Positions 16,371 through 25,399 are shown, numbered from the stretch's first letter. The stretch is 64,000 nucleotides of DNA from Pseudomonas sp. R76 (GCF_009834565.1 NZ_CP019428.1:5270001-5334000); one strand, 5' to 3'. Notes: generated from the letters alone by a model not told the origin. A program made the numbers and translations.

Positions 16371-17429
16371 ATGGAAAACAGACGAGGCAAAGGGCTTTCA
16401 TTTGCCAGGCGTATTTACAAGCCAAGGATCATCGGCCTGGGTATCGGTTGTATCAGTGTCGTCGGCGCCCTTTACCCTCTGGCGATGCCAGGTTGGGTCT
16501 GGGCGTTGCTGTTATTCAATGGCTATGCCTGGGCGCATGTGGCGTACCAGCTCTCCACGCGCTCGCAGTTTCCCTACCAGGCTGAACAGCGCAACCTGCT
16601 CTATGACTCGTTGCTCGGCGGGTTCTGGGCCGCAGCCGCTCAGTTCACCCCGCTCACAGCTGTGACCATCCTGTCGATGATGACCATGAATAACGTCGCG
16701 GCCGGTGGCAAGCGCCTGTTCCTGCGTGGGCTGCTGGCACAGGCCGCGGGTATCGGGTTGGCATGGGGGCTGTTCGGGATCAAGTTCAACCCCAACGTCA
16801 GCCTGGCCCAGGTCTATACCTGCCTGCCGATGCTGACGCTCTATCCGATGGCCATCGGCATGGTCTGCTATCAGCTGGCAATCAAGCTCTCGGAACACAA
16901 ACGCGCCCTCAGCGCCCTGAGCCGCACCGACAGCCTGACCGGTTTGCTCAACCACGGTTCCTGGAAAGACCTGCTGCAGCTGAAATTCCACAAATGCCAA
17001 CAGCAGCAAAGCCACGCGACTATTGCCCTGATTGATATCGACCACTTCAAGCAAATCAACGACACCCACGGCCATATCGTCGGGGATGCCGTGCTGCGGC
17101 AATTGAGCCTGGAATTGCGCCGAGTGTTGCGCGAGAACGACCTGGCGGGCCGTTACGGCGGCGATGAGTTCTGTGTGATTCTTCCGCAAATGCCCCTGGA
17201 AGACGCCGCACAGGTCATGGAACAGATGCGCGAAACCTTCAGCAACTATCGCAACCCGCAGATCCCTGAGCTGCGCGTAAGCCTGAGCATCGGCCTGGCC
17301 GACTTCCAGGCGTCCTTCAGCGATGCCGCAATGTGGCTCAACGCTGCGGATCGCGCGCTGTACACGGCCAAGGACACCGGTCGCAACCGGGTCAATGTCA
17401 GCGACTACGTAGTCGCCCACTCCGCCTGA
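16371..17429 (+). CDS. MASE2-GGDEF diguanylate cyclase (AdrA/DgcC type)
   Basis: 352 residues. The first 180 form a MASE2 membrane sensor with several hydrophobic segments; GKGLSFARRIYKPRIIGLGIG and MNNVAAGGKRLF are typical of it. The C-terminal GGDEF domain (about 185-345) has DxLTGLLN, the intact active site RYGGDEF, and an inhibitory I-site REND five residues before it. It should make cyclic di-GMP at the inner membrane and be product-inhibited. AdrA relatives promote cellulose or biofilm formation. The gap upstream (16216-16370) shows no clear operator. A PAS-PAS chemoreceptor follows on the same strand but 225 bases away. Confidence 0.93.
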   Translation: MENRRGKGLSFARRIYKPRIIGLGIGCISVVGALYPLAMPGWVWALLLFNGYAWAHVAYQLSTRSQFPYQAEQRNLLYDSLLGGFWAAAAQFTPLTAVTILSMMTMNNVAAGGKRLFLRGLLAQAAGIGLAWGLFGIKFNPNVSLAQVYTCLPMLTLYPMAIGMVCYQLAIKLSEHKRALSALSRTDSLTGLLNHGSWKDLLQLKFHKCQQQQSHATIALIDIDHFKQINDTHGHIVGDAVLRQLSLELRRVLRENDLAGRYGGDEFCVILPQMPLEDAAQVMEQMRETFSNYRNPQIPELRVSLSIGLADFQASFSDAAMWLNAADRALYTAKDTGRNRVNVSDYVVAHSA

Positions 17430-17654
17430 GTCGTCCGACGACATCTCGTCTGAATCTTCTGCCGCCACCCTGCTGCGATAGCATAATGCCGCCATTGGTC
17501 GCATAGCCATTAAGAACGCTGCCGTGGTGGCGAACTTCTTGGCAGGCCGATCACTCTGAATCCGTTGTTCAACCCCCCTCTGTCGGCACAAGGAAGCTGA
17601 CAATGAGCAAGTCAACCGTAAGGCCCGCGGCCCTACGGGGGCAGGCGCATATTC

Positions 17655-19013
17655 ATGGATACCTCAGACGCGTGCTTCCCCGAGCCTTCGAACATGCTAT
17701 TCAACGCCCATAAAAAAACCATCAGCACCCTGCAACACACCAACGCCCAGCAAGCCAGCATGCTGGATGCCATCGAGCGCTCCATGGCGGTGATCGAATT
17801 CGACCTGCAGGGCACCGTGCTGCGGGCCAATGAGAATTTCCTCAAAACCATGAGTTATCGCGCCGAACAGGTCGTGGGCCAGCCCCACCGAATGTTCTGC
17901 ACACCCGCGTTCGCCCGCAGCGCCGAGTACAACCAGTTGTGGACGCAACTGCGCAACGGCCAATTCCAATCGGGCACCTTTGAACGCGTTGCGGGTGACG
18001 GCCAGTCAGTGTGGCTGGAGGCCAGCTACAACCCGGTGCGCGACGACACCGGCCAGGTCATCAAAGTGGTGAAGTACGCGATGGACGTCACCCCACGCCT
18101 GCAGGCCGAAAGCGAAGCCAACGCCAAACTGGGCGCCATCGACCGCGCCATGGCGGTGATCGAGTTCAACCTCGACGGCACCATCATTACCGCCAACTCG
18201 AATTTCCTGCAGCGAATGGGCTACAGCCTGGCGCAGATCCAGGGCAAGCATCACCGCCTGTTCTGCAAGCCGGAGCTGGCCAACAGTGCGACCTACAGCG
18301 AATTCTGGAAACGCTTGAACCAGGGCGAGCTGTTCAATGGCCAGTTCGAGCGTATCGATAAAAACGGCCAGACCGTCTGGCTCGAAGCCAACTACAACCC
18401 GGTGTACGACGCCAGCGGGCGCCTGTGCAAAGTGGTGAAGTTCGCCTCCGACGTCACCGCCAGGGTGCAACAACATGCGGCCGACGCCGCCAGTGCCGCC
18501 CAGGCCTACCACATCTCCCTGAACACGCGGGACATCGCCGAAAAAGGCGCCGATGTGATCCAGCAAACCGCCACCGGCATGCGCGAAATTGCCGCCGACA
18601 TTGACGGCTCGTCGCAGTTGATCGCCAAGCTCGGCGAGCGTTCGCAGCAGATCACCGCCATCGTCAACACCATTCGCGGCATCGCCGACCAGACCAACCT
18701 GCTGGCCCTCAACGCCGCCATCGAAGCCGCGCGTGCAGGCGAACAAGGCCGTGGCTTTGCGGTGGTCGCCGATGAGGTGCGGCAACTGGCGGCACGTACC
18801 AGCGGCTCGACGGCGGAAATTTCCAGCATGATCGCGATGATCCAGGAGGAAACCCGCCAAGCCATCGACAGCATGGAAGGCACGCGCGACCGTGCCGCCC
18901 TGGGTGTGGAGTTGGCCAACCAGGCCGGCACGGTGATCCTGCAGATTCGCGAAGGCACCGGCGAAGCCGTGCAGGCCGTGAGCGCGTTTGCCAATGAGCG
19001 GGGCAACAACTGA
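17655..19013 (+). CDS. PAS-PAS methyl-accepting chemoreceptor (BdlA-like)
   Basis: 452 residues, soluble, no membrane segment. Two PAS domains (about 35-150 and 155-270) carry the repeated words [17 protein letters not shown] and [18 protein letters not shown] signalling domain follows with the hairpin [32 protein letters not shown]. This is the layout of BdlA, which links cues to biofilm dispersal in P. aeruginosa, and of Aer-like cytoplasmic receptors. I kept the ATG at 17655; ATG 17694 is an alternative. A 36-codon frame with a good ribosome site (17603-17713) overlaps the start out of frame. A second protein of the same layout is at 54961-56280. Confidence 0.9.
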   Translation: MDTSDACFPEPSNMLFNAHKKTISTLQHTNAQQASMLDAIERSMAVIEFDLQGTVLRANENFLKTMSYRAEQVVGQPHRMFCTPAFARSAEYNQLWTQLRNGQFQSGTFERVAGDGQSVWLEASYNPVRDDTGQVIKVVKYAMDVTPRLQAESEANAKLGAIDRAMAVIEFNLDGTIITANSNFLQRMGYSLAQIQGKHHRLFCKPELANSATYSEFWKRLNQGELFNGQFERIDKNGQTVWLEANYNPVYDASGRLCKVVKFASDVTARVQQHAADAASAAQAYHISLNTRDIAEKGADVIQQTATGMREIAADIDGSSQLIAKLGERSQQITAIVNTIRGIADQTNLLALNAAIEAARAGEQGRGFAVVADEVRQLAARTSGSTAEISSMIAMIQEETRQAIDSMEGTRDRAALGVELANQAGTVILQIREGTGEAVQAVSAFANERGNN

Positions 19014-19089
19014 CCTGATCTTCATGTGTCTGGCCGAGGGCTCGGTCTATAGTGCTGACTAGTCTTTACGCTAAGGATTCGAGCCCGCC

Positions 19090-19608
19090 ATGACCCCAGA
19101 CAAGCCAGCCGCCGCCCCCGTCGACCACCTGCGTTTTCACCGAGGCCACGCGCACCTGGCGCCGACTTTCGGGAATGACACCTTTGCCCTCAAGGCCGAA
19201 GCGTTCGCGCGTTTTTTTGGTACGCCGACGTTTCTCGGTGCACAAACCGCAATCGTGGTGTTGTGGGTGGTGTTGAACATCACCGGCGTCACGCACTTCG
19301 ACGTGTACCCGTTCATCCTGCTCAACCTGGCTTTCAGTCTGCAATCGGCGTATGCCGCGCCGTTGATCCTGCTGGCCCAGACCCGCCAGGCTGCCCGCGA
19401 TAAAGCCCAGTCCGACGCCGATGCCCAGCACCGCGAAGCCCTGGCCATCGCCAACACCGAGCGCCAGGCACAGGCCGAACAGACCACCAAACAGCTGCTG
19501 GAACTGCTGGAGCAGAACACCCGCCTGACGGAAATGACCAAGCAGCTGACCGAGCGTATCGAGACCCTGACCTGCGAAATGCATGAGCAGTTTATGCGTA
19601 AACCTTGA
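19090..19608 (+). CDS. DUF1003 membrane protein
   Basis: 172 residues. The DUF1003 core includes FFGTPTFLGAQTAIVVLWV and YPFILLNLAFSLQSAYAAPL, giving two membrane helices (about 48-68 and 80-100). It is followed by a long, Ala/Gln-rich coiled coil (about 105-165) with several TERxQAQAE-like heptads. The function of DUF1003 is not known. It stands alone between the chemoreceptor and a REPIN. Confidence 0.85.
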   Translation: MTPDKPAAAPVDHLRFHRGHAHLAPTFGNDTFALKAEAFARFFGTPTFLGAQTAIVVLWVVLNITGVTHFDVYPFILLNLAFSLQSAYAAPLILLAQTRQAARDKAQSDADAQHREALAIANTERQAQAEQTTKQLLELLEQNTRLTEMTKQLTERIETLTCEMHEQFMRKP

Positions 19609-19636
19609 AAAAACAGCGATCTTGCGCGGGTAACTC

Positions 19637-19729
19637 CTGTGGGAGCGGGCTTGCCCGCGAAGACGTCGGCCCGGCAAACATTGACGTTGACTGAACCACC
19701 GCTTTCGCGGGCAAGCCCGCTCCCACAGG
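19637..19729. repeat. REPIN, family A copy 2
   Basis: Inverted pair CTGTGGGAGCGGGCTTGCCC / GGGCAAGCCCGCTCCCACAG, 93 bp, nearly symmetric, downstream of the DUF1003 gene. Confidence 0.85.
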
Positions 19730-19784
19730 GGATCTTCGCTGCTACAAGCATTGGGTTAACTGACATGGCATTCGCGCAAGCCCG

Positions 19785-20669
19785 CTACACACGAGGCAAT
19801 CGCACATGCCGCCCCAGCTCATCAAATAACGTCACCACCGAACGCAGCGCCCGGCAATCCGGGCGTGTCAGCAGCCACAATGCCGTGTCACGCCCAGCCA
19901 AAGCCGGCCCAAGCGGTTGTAGCCCATTGCCCAAGAGAAAATCCGGCAGCGCCGCCACGCCCATCCCCGCGCGCACCAGCTCGGTGACCGACAACATGCT
20001 GTTGCAGCGATAACTGGGGCGCACGCCCGGCAAGTGCTCGCGGCGCCAGGCAACGGTGGGGTGATCGGGCAGGAAGTCATCCGGCGCAATCCAGGGCAGG
20101 TCGGCCAGCGCACGGCCTGCATGCTGACGGGCGAAACCAGCACTGGCACACACCTGATAGGCCACCGTGCCCAGGCAACGGCCGACCAGATGCTCCGGCG
20201 GCGTCTTGGTCAGGCGCAGGGCGATATCCGCATCGCGGCGGCTGAGGTTGGCGAAATCATTCGAGGTGCTCAGCTCCAGGGTCAGCGCCGGGTATTCGGG
20301 CATGAACTGCGCCAGCGCCGGCAGCAGCAAGCCTTGCAGCACCGAGTCGGTACAGGTCAGGCGCACGGTGCCGCTGATCACTTCACCGCCCTGCTCCACG
20401 CCAATGCGCGCGGCTTCCAGGGCCTGTTCCGCGTGTTCGGCCTGTTGCGCCAAGTTGCTGGCCAAGCTGGTGGGCAGGTAACCGGCGCGGCTTTTTTCAA
20501 ACAGCGTCTGGCCCAATGCCGCCTCCAGCCGCCGTACCGCGCGGAACACCGTGGACACATCCACCCGCAACAACGCCGCCGCCCGCGCCAGGGTGCCGCC
20601 GCGCACCAGGGCGAGGATCAACGCCAGGTCCGGGTAGTCGATTTGATAGTGCGTGGCTGCATTGAGCAT
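19785..20669 (-). CDS. LysR-family transcriptional regulator
   Basis: 294 residues from the ATG at 20669; an open extension to 20864 has Arg-rich, non-LysR sequence and is not used. The helix-turn-helix is at about 8-65 (TLARAAALLRVDVSTVFRAVRRLE), and a LysR effector domain follows. It diverges from the amidotransferase-like/monooxygenase pair at 20750, which is its likely target. The short 80-base gap holds both promoters. Confidence 0.9.
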   Translation of the reverse strand: MLNAATHYQIDYPDLALILALVRGGTLARAAALLRVDVSTVFRAVRRLEAALGQTLFEKSRAGYLPTSLASNLAQQAEHAEQALEAARIGVEQGGEVISGTVRLTCTDSVLQGLLLPALAQFMPEYPALTLELSTSNDFANLSRRDADIALRLTKTPPEHLVGRCLGTVAYQVCASAGFARQHAGRALADLPWIAPDDFLPDHPTVAWRREHLPGVRPSYRCNSMLSVTELVRAGMGVAALPDFLLGNGLQPLGPALAGRDTALWLLTRPDCRALRSVVTLFDELGRHVRLPRV

Positions 20670-20749
20670 GTGGGCAAACGCCAATTTTGATTGCGTGAGC
20701 GCCAATCTATAGTGCAGCCCAGGACACAACAAGCCATGGGACGTACACG

Positions 20750-21457
20750 ATGAAAGCCACCGCCCTGCACCTCGCCCTGATCGGCGACTACAACCCCGAC
20801 GTGACTGCGCACCAGGCCATCCCCGTCGCCCTGCAACAGGCGTCCGACGCCTTGGGCCTGACACTCCACGTGCAATGGCTGGACACAGACACGATCACAG
20901 CCAACACCGAACTGCACGCCTTCGACGGCTTCTGGTGCGTACCCGCCAGCCCCTACCGCGACATCGACGGCGCACTGCGGGCGATCCGTTTTGCCCGCGA
21001 ACGCAAACGCCCGTTCCTCGGCACCTGCGGTGGTTTTCAACACGCCGTGCTGGAATATGCCCGCAACGTGCTGGGCTGGGCTGACGCAGAACACGGTGAA
21101 TTGGCCCCACAGGCCAAACGCGCGGTCATCACGCCGCTGAGCTGCGCGCTGGTGGAGGCAACGGACACCGTGCGCCTGGTGCCCTACACACGCATCGCCG
21201 AGGCCTACGGCCAGCTGGAGCTGCACGAAGGTTATCGCTGCAGCTACGGCCTCAACCCCGAATTCGCCGAGGCACTGCTGGAAGGCGATTTGATTCCCAG
21301 CGGCCACGATTCGGCGGGCGACCTGCGTGCCATCGAGCTGCTGGACCACCCGTTTTTCGTCGCCACGCTGTTCCAGCCCGAGCGCGCCGCACTCAAGGGC
21401 ATCACGCCGCCGTTGGCGCTGGCCCTGCTCAAGGCCTGCCGGCAGGTGTCGCAATGA
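20750..21457 (+). CDS. Glutamine-amidotransferase-like protein (CTP synthase C-terminal type)
   Basis: 235 residues. It matches class-I glutamine amidotransferases of the CTP-synthase C-terminal kind. The nucleophile elbow is GTCGGFQHAVLEYARN, with the Cys at about residue 91. The late ATLFQPE supplies the Glu usually next to the catalytic His, but here the expected H-P-E reads Q-P-E, so the triad histidine seems replaced. Such stand-alone CTP-synthase-like proteins exist in many bacteria without known function. The stop codon overlaps the next gene by four bases (ATGA), showing translational coupling. Confidence 0.8.
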   Translation: MKATALHLALIGDYNPDVTAHQAIPVALQQASDALGLTLHVQWLDTDTITANTELHAFDGFWCVPASPYRDIDGALRAIRFARERKRPFLGTCGGFQHAVLEYARNVLGWADAEHGELAPQAKRAVITPLSCALVEATDTVRLVPYTRIAEAYGQLELHEGYRCSYGLNPEFAEALLEGDLIPSGHDSAGDLRAIELLDHPFFVATLFQPERAALKGITPPLALALLKACRQVSQ

Positions 21458-21774
21458 TCGCCAACACGCCTGCCCCGCCCTACTACGCGGTTATTTTCAG
21501 CTCACTACGTACTGAGGGTGACCAAGGCTACAGCGCGGCCGCCACGCGCATGCTGGAACTGGCGCGTGAGCAACCGGGGTTTCTGGGCGTGGAGTCGGCA
21601 CGCGAAGACGGCTTGGGGATCACCGTGTCTTATTGGCAGGACGAGGCGGCGATCCTGGCCTGGAAGAGGCAGGCCGAGCATCGCGAAGTGCGCGAACAAG
21701 GGCGCGCCACGTGGTACTCGGCGTTTCAAACACGCGTGTGCAAGGTGGAGCGGGCTTATAGTTTTGCGCAGTGA
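21454..21774 (+). CDS. Antibiotic biosynthesis monooxygenase-family protein
   Basis: 106 residues of the ABM ferredoxin-like fold, with the words AVIFSS, MLELAREQPGFLGVESAR and SYWQDEAAILAWKRQAEH typical of the family. Members include small cofactor-free oxygenases and heme-degrading enzymes, and many have no known reaction. It is coupled by a four-base overlap to the amidotransferase-like gene, so the two are made together, probably under the divergent LysR protein. A REPIN follows directly. Confidence 0.85.
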   Translation: MIANTPAPPYYAVIFSSLRTEGDQGYSAAATRMLELAREQPGFLGVESAREDGLGITVSYWQDEAAILAWKRQAEHREVREQGRATWYSAFQTRVCKVERAYSFAQ

Positions 21775-21785
21775 AATGCTTACCC

Positions 21786-21890
21786 CTGTGGGAGCTGGCT
21801 TGCCTGCGATGGCATCAACTCGGTTTTACTCAGAGACCGCGTCGCCTGCATCGCAGGCAAGCCAGCTCCCACACCAGCCAGCTCCCACAG
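21786..21890. repeat. REPIN, family A copy 3, right arm duplicated
   Basis: The usual inverted pair, but the right arm end CCAGCTCCCACA is repeated in tandem (21874-21890), making the element 12-17 bases longer than its relatives. Confidence 0.8.
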
Positions 21891-21922
21891 TTGATCTTCA
21901 TTGCCGGCAAAACAACAGGTGC

Positions 21923-22246
21923 CTAGCTCACCAAACTGCGCAACGCACTGATCTGCGGGATCTCCACCCGGCGCATGTACACGCGCAGCGGCTCGGTGAT
22001 GTTGATGCGGTCGTCGATGTTCTGGTCCAGCAGCAGTTGAATGCGCTCTCGCGACAAGGTCATGGCGTGGTCGGGGGCTGGCAGCCAGACAAACTCGGCG
22101 GTGGGGATGATGCCGTCATCGGCGACGTCCATGCCGAAGGAATCTTCGCTGAAACGTACGATGTACTGGCCGGTCTTGCGGTTCAGGCCGACAAAACCGT
22201 GGAGTTGGTCGGCGGCCTGGCAGATAAGTTCGGACGTGATGCGCAT
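21923..22246 (-). CDS. Conserved small Pseudomonas protein (DUF2025-like)
   Basis: 107 residues from the ATG at 22246 (GTGAGG upstream). It reads MRITSELICQAADQLHGFVG and continues with RKTGQYIVRFSEDSFGMDVADD, a soluble single domain conserved in pseudomonads. From memory it resembles PA1123 of P. aeruginosa (DUF2025), for which no function is known. It has no signal peptide or membrane segment. The upstream gap (22247-22476) contains a small hairpin AGTCCC-ACA-GGGACT but no clear operator. Confidence 0.75.
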   Translation of the reverse strand: MRITSELICQAADQLHGFVGLNRKTGQYIVRFSEDSFGMDVADDGIIPTAEFVWLPAPDHAMTLSRERIQLLLDQNIDDRINITEPLRVYMRRVEIPQISALRSLVS

Positions 22247-22476
22247 GGTAAACCTCACTGAAAAGTCCCACAGGGACTGGAAAGATGGTTTACACGCGTG
22301 GCAGAAATTACGGCCCTCTAACGGGGCAGCTCGGCCAAGAATACTGCAACACCGAACAAAAAAACCCGGAAAAATGCCGCGTGAGCACCTTAATGTCGGT
22401 TTGGTGATAGCGCCTTTCGCAATCAATTGTTAAAAAGGACACCTTCTCAAGTTACCTCCACGAAAGGACTTCGCAT

Positions 22477-23604
22477 ATGCCTGTCACGTTTACCAAGAGC
22501 GCCTTGCTGCTCGCGCTGATGCTCGGCCTTGGCCAGGCACAGGCTGCCGACCCGATCAGCCCGGCTGAATTGGCGACAAACGAAGGCATTCCGTACCCGG
22601 CCGTCATCGCCCACCGTGGCGCTTCCTACGACGCCCCCGAATCCACCGCCGCGTCCTACAAGCTGGCCCGCGACCTGGGCGCCGACTACCTGGAAATGGA
22701 CCTGCAGCGCAGCAAGGACGGCGTGCTGTTCGCCCTGCACGACAACAACCTGCAGCGCACCACCGACGTGGCCACCAAGTTCCCGGAGCGTAAAGACGCC
22801 CCGGCCAACGAGTTCACCTGGGCCGAATTGCGCACCCTGGACGCCGGCAGCTGGTTCAACGCCGCCTACCCGGACCGCGCGCGCCCTGCGTTCGTCGGCC
22901 TGAAAATCCAGAGCCTGGATGAAATCATCAAGATCGCCGAAGGCAACCCGCAGCACAAACCCGGCCTGTACATCGAGACCAAAGAACCCAAGCAATTCCC
23001 GGGCATCGAAGCCGACCTGAAAAACAAGCTGCTGGACAAGGGCTGGTTGAGCTCCGCCGGCTCCAAGCTGGGCAAGAGCAACACCGGCGTTGGCCAGGGC
23101 AGGGGCCGCGTGGTGCTGCAGACGTTTGAAAAAGACAGCTTGAAAGAGCTGCAAAAAGAAATGCCCAACACCCCGAAAATCCTGCTGTTGTGGGTTGGCC
23201 CAGGCAGCATCGAGCCGAAATCCGCGCAAACTTTCGCCGAGTCGGGCGAGCCGACCAAAGCCGCTTACTACGCCAAGCAAGAGCCGAAGGATGCTGCCGA
23301 ATTCGAAAAATGGGTTGACGAAGCCAAGAGCCTCGGCGCCATCGGCACTGGCCCGTCGGCCGAGCTGACCAACCATGGCGACCAGAGCTACACCGACCTG
23401 GTGAAGCCTGAAATGAACAAGCTGACCCACGACAAAGGCCTGCTGGTGCACGTCTACACCGTCGATGAGCCGGTGGACTTCGAGAAAGTGATGAAGGCCG
23501 GCGTCGATGGCATCTTCACCAACCGCGCCGCCGAACTGTTGAAGTTCTACAAGCGCTGGCCGTCGTCGAGTGTGCAGGATCTGCTCAAGGACAATGGCTA
23601 CTAA
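22477..23604 (+). CDS. glpQ: Glycerophosphodiester phosphodiesterase, periplasmic
   Basis: 375 residues with a signal peptide (about 1-23, ending AQA-AD). The GDPD core has AHRGASYDAPESTAASYKLA, YLEMDLQRSKDG and LHDNNLQRTTDV, giving the two catalytic histidines, the calcium ligands Glu and Asp, and a late VYTVDEP. It splits glycerophosphodiesters such as glycerophosphocholine into glycerol-3-phosphate and an alcohol in the periplasm, feeding phosphate and carbon uptake. A good site (GAAAGGAC) lies before the ATG. I see no clear Pho box upstream. A PepSY gene follows about 100 bases later. Confidence 0.93.
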   Translation: MPVTFTKSALLLALMLGLGQAQAADPISPAELATNEGIPYPAVIAHRGASYDAPESTAASYKLARDLGADYLEMDLQRSKDGVLFALHDNNLQRTTDVATKFPERKDAPANEFTWAELRTLDAGSWFNAAYPDRARPAFVGLKIQSLDEIIKIAEGNPQHKPGLYIETKEPKQFPGIEADLKNKLLDKGWLSSAGSKLGKSNTGVGQGRGRVVLQTFEKDSLKELQKEMPNTPKILLLWVGPGSIEPKSAQTFAESGEPTKAAYYAKQEPKDAAEFEKWVDEAKSLGAIGTGPSAELTNHGDQSYTDLVKPEMNKLTHDKGLLVHVYTVDEPVDFEKVMKAGVDGIFTNRAAELLKFYKRWPSSSVQDLLKDNGY

Positions 23605-23634
23605 GCGTCAGGCCGCTTAGGTGTCAGTGCGCCA

Positions 23635-23650
23635 TTAAGGATGAGTTAAG
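23635..23650 (+). promoter_or_regulatory. PmrA/QseB-type tandem TTAAG box
   Basis: TTAAG at 23635-23639 and again at 23646-23650, an 11-base period. This matches the NTTAAG-N5-NTTAAG pattern bound by OmpR-family regulators such as PmrA. Confidence 0.45.
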
Positions 23651-23678
23651 TTGCGCCGGTTAATCTGGCGCCACTTAA
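23646..23678. repeat. Inverted repeat before the PepSY gene
   Basis: TTAAGTTGCGCC and GGCGCCACTTAA form 12-base arms (one mismatch) around a 9-base spacer. It could be an operator or a hairpin in the 5' untranslated RNA. Confidence 0.5.
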
Positions 23679-23704
23679 ACAGCTCACCCAGAAGGACACG
23701 CACC

Positions 23705-24010
23705 ATGAAAACCCTGACTGCCCTGTTCGCCGCTACCGCCCTGACCCTGACTGCCGGTCTGGCCCAGGCGGATGTTCGTCCGGATCATATTGAAGGCCTG
23801 CTCAAATCCGGCGCGGTGTTGCCTTTCGAGAAACTCAACGCCGCTGCCGTCGCCACTCACCCTGGCGCCAGCATCACCGACACCGAGCTGGACCACAAAA
23901 ACGGTGTATTGGTTTACGAAGTTGACGTGACCGACACCGCCGGCAAACGCTTTGAAGTCAAGCTCGACGCCAAAACCGGCGCCGTGCTGGAAAACAAACA
24001 AGACACCTGA
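23705..24010 (+). CDS. PepSY-domain periplasmic protein
   Basis: 101 residues. A signal peptide ends near LAQA-DV (about residue 22). A single PepSY domain follows: ATHPGASITDTELDHKNGVLVYEVDVTD and KRFEVKLDAKTGAVLE. PepSY proteins inhibit proteases or sense metals and envelope stress in the periplasm. An OmpR-type tandem box lies about 60 bases upstream, and a strong terminator follows 11 bases after the stop, so it is a single-gene unit. Confidence 0.9.
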   Translation: MKTLTALFAATALTLTAGLAQADVRPDHIEGLLKSGAVLPFEKLNAAAVATHPGASITDTELDHKNGVLVYEVDVTDTAGKRFEVKLDAKTGAVLENKQDT

Positions 24011-24020
24011 TTCAACCGCC

Positions 24021-24060
24021 AAAAAAACCGCGCCACTTTTTAAAGTGGCGCGGTTTTTTT
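24021..24060. terminator. Strong bidirectional intrinsic terminator
   Basis: AAAAAAACCGCGCCACTTT and its complement form a near-perfect 40-base palindrome with T and A tracts on the two sides, directly after the PepSY gene. Confidence 0.93.
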
Positions 24061-24195
24061 ATGCGCGCTCATCAGCCAAGCGTAGGAAAAGTATCCACGT
24101 AGTTAATGAAATTACACCCACAGCACCTAAGGTCGCTAGAATCCCCTCATTGGCTCGGGCACAACGCCCACCACCTTCGGAATCGAGATCGCTGC

Positions 24196-25368
24196 ATGGG
24201 GCAGAAAGCCGTCGACATCGCCACTATTGGCCGTATCAGTGCCGTACCCGCGATGCTCAAAGTCATCAGCGACATGACCGGCCTGCGCTTCGCCGCCGTG
24301 GCGCGGGTGACCGACGACACCTGGACCGCCTGCGCCGTGCTTGACCGATTGGAGTTTGGCCTTGGCGTCGGTGGCGAGCTGGACCTGACCACCACAATCT
24401 GCCACGAAATTCGCGGTTCCCACGCGTCCGTGGTGATCGACAAGGCCAGCGAAGACCCGCTCTACCACGACCACCACACCCCGCGCATGTACCACTTTGA
24501 AAGCTACATCTCGGTGCCGGTGTTCCGCACTGACGGGCGCTTCTTCGGCACCCTTTGCGCACTCGACCCCAACCCCGCGCCGCTGCGCAGCAGCACGATC
24601 CAGTCGACCATGGAATCGTTCGCCCGGGTGCTGTCGTTGCAGATTGAAGCCGAAGAGGCGCTGCAAACTACACAGGCCCAATTGCAGGAAGAACGCGGCA
24701 CTGCCGAACTGCGCGAGCAATTCATCGCCGTGCTCGGCCATGACCTGCGCAACCCGCTGTTCGCCATCAACTTCGGCGCCGAGCGGTTGCTGCGTAAACA
24801 CCCGAACCCTGCAACCGACACCCTTGTGCGCCACATCCTCACCAGCGGTCGGCGCGCTTCGCAACTGGTCGAAGATGTGCTGGATTTCGCCCGCGGCCGC
24901 ATGGGCAGTGGCATCCCGCTGCACCTGAATGACTGCCAGGATTTGCAGGACGCTTTGCAGCATGTGGTGCTGGAAGTGCAAAGTGTGAACCCGCAACGCC
25001 TGATCCAGGCCGATATCGGCGACCTGCGCGGCGTCTACGGCGACCGCGATCGACTGGCGCAATTGCTCTCCAACCTGGTAGCCAATGCCATCCACCATGG
25101 CAGCCACGACGGCCCGGTGGAAGTTACCGCGCGGGTTGAGGATGAACAGTTCACACTGACGGTGAAAAACCCCGGCCAGATCGACGAACTCGCTCTGCCG
25201 CGACTATTTCAGCCCTACTCGCGACCGGTCAAAGACACGCCGCAAGCCGGTCTCGGTCTGGGTTTGTATATCGTCAAGCAGATTGCCGATGCCCACGGCG
25301 GCCAGCTTGAGGTGTCATCCTGCGCGCAAACAGGCACGCTGTTCACCTTCACCCTGAAAACCCGCTGA
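24196..25368 (+). CDS. GAF-domain sensor histidine kinase
   Basis: 390 residues from the ATG at 24196 (MGQKAVDIATIGRIS). A GAF sensor (about 15-165) comes first, with no membrane segment, so it is cytosolic. The phosphoacceptor is His in VLGHDLRNPLFAI. The ATPase domain has NLVANAIHHG (N box) and GLGLGLYIVKQI (G box). No receiver or response regulator is next to it, so it is an orphan kinase. The input is unknown; GAF domains of this kind bind small ligands, heme or bilin. The next gene is 100 bases away and not obviously related. Confidence 0.9.
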   Translation: MGQKAVDIATIGRISAVPAMLKVISDMTGLRFAAVARVTDDTWTACAVLDRLEFGLGVGGELDLTTTICHEIRGSHASVVIDKASEDPLYHDHHTPRMYHFESYISVPVFRTDGRFFGTLCALDPNPAPLRSSTIQSTMESFARVLSLQIEAEEALQTTQAQLQEERGTAELREQFIAVLGHDLRNPLFAINFGAERLLRKHPNPATDTLVRHILTSGRRASQLVEDVLDFARGRMGSGIPLHLNDCQDLQDALQHVVLEVQSVNPQRLIQADIGDLRGVYGDRDRLAQLLSNLVANAIHHGSHDGPVEVTARVEDEQFTLTVKNPGQIDELALPRLFQPYSRPVKDTPQAGLGLGLYIVKQIADAHGGQLEVSSCAQTGTLFTFTLKTR

Positions 25369-25381
25369 ACAAGTTTTCAAA

Positions 25382-25399
25382 CCGTCACAAAATCGTCAT
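25382..25399 (+). promoter_or_regulatory. Pho-box-like site
   Basis: CCGTCACAAAATCGTCAT agrees with the PhoB consensus (two CTGTCAT-like heptamers 11 bases apart) at about 14 of 18 positions. It is 70 bases upstream of the zntB-like gene. Confidence 0.35.

Noticed and set aside
20670..20864. Upstream extension of the LysR gene at 19785
   Set aside because: It is Arg/Gly/Ser-rich and overlaps the divergent amidotransferase-like gene; ATG at 20669 starts the LysR pattern directly.
22247..22476. Pho box before glpQ
   Set aside because: I looked for paired CTGTCAT-like heptamers and found none; only a small hairpin is present.
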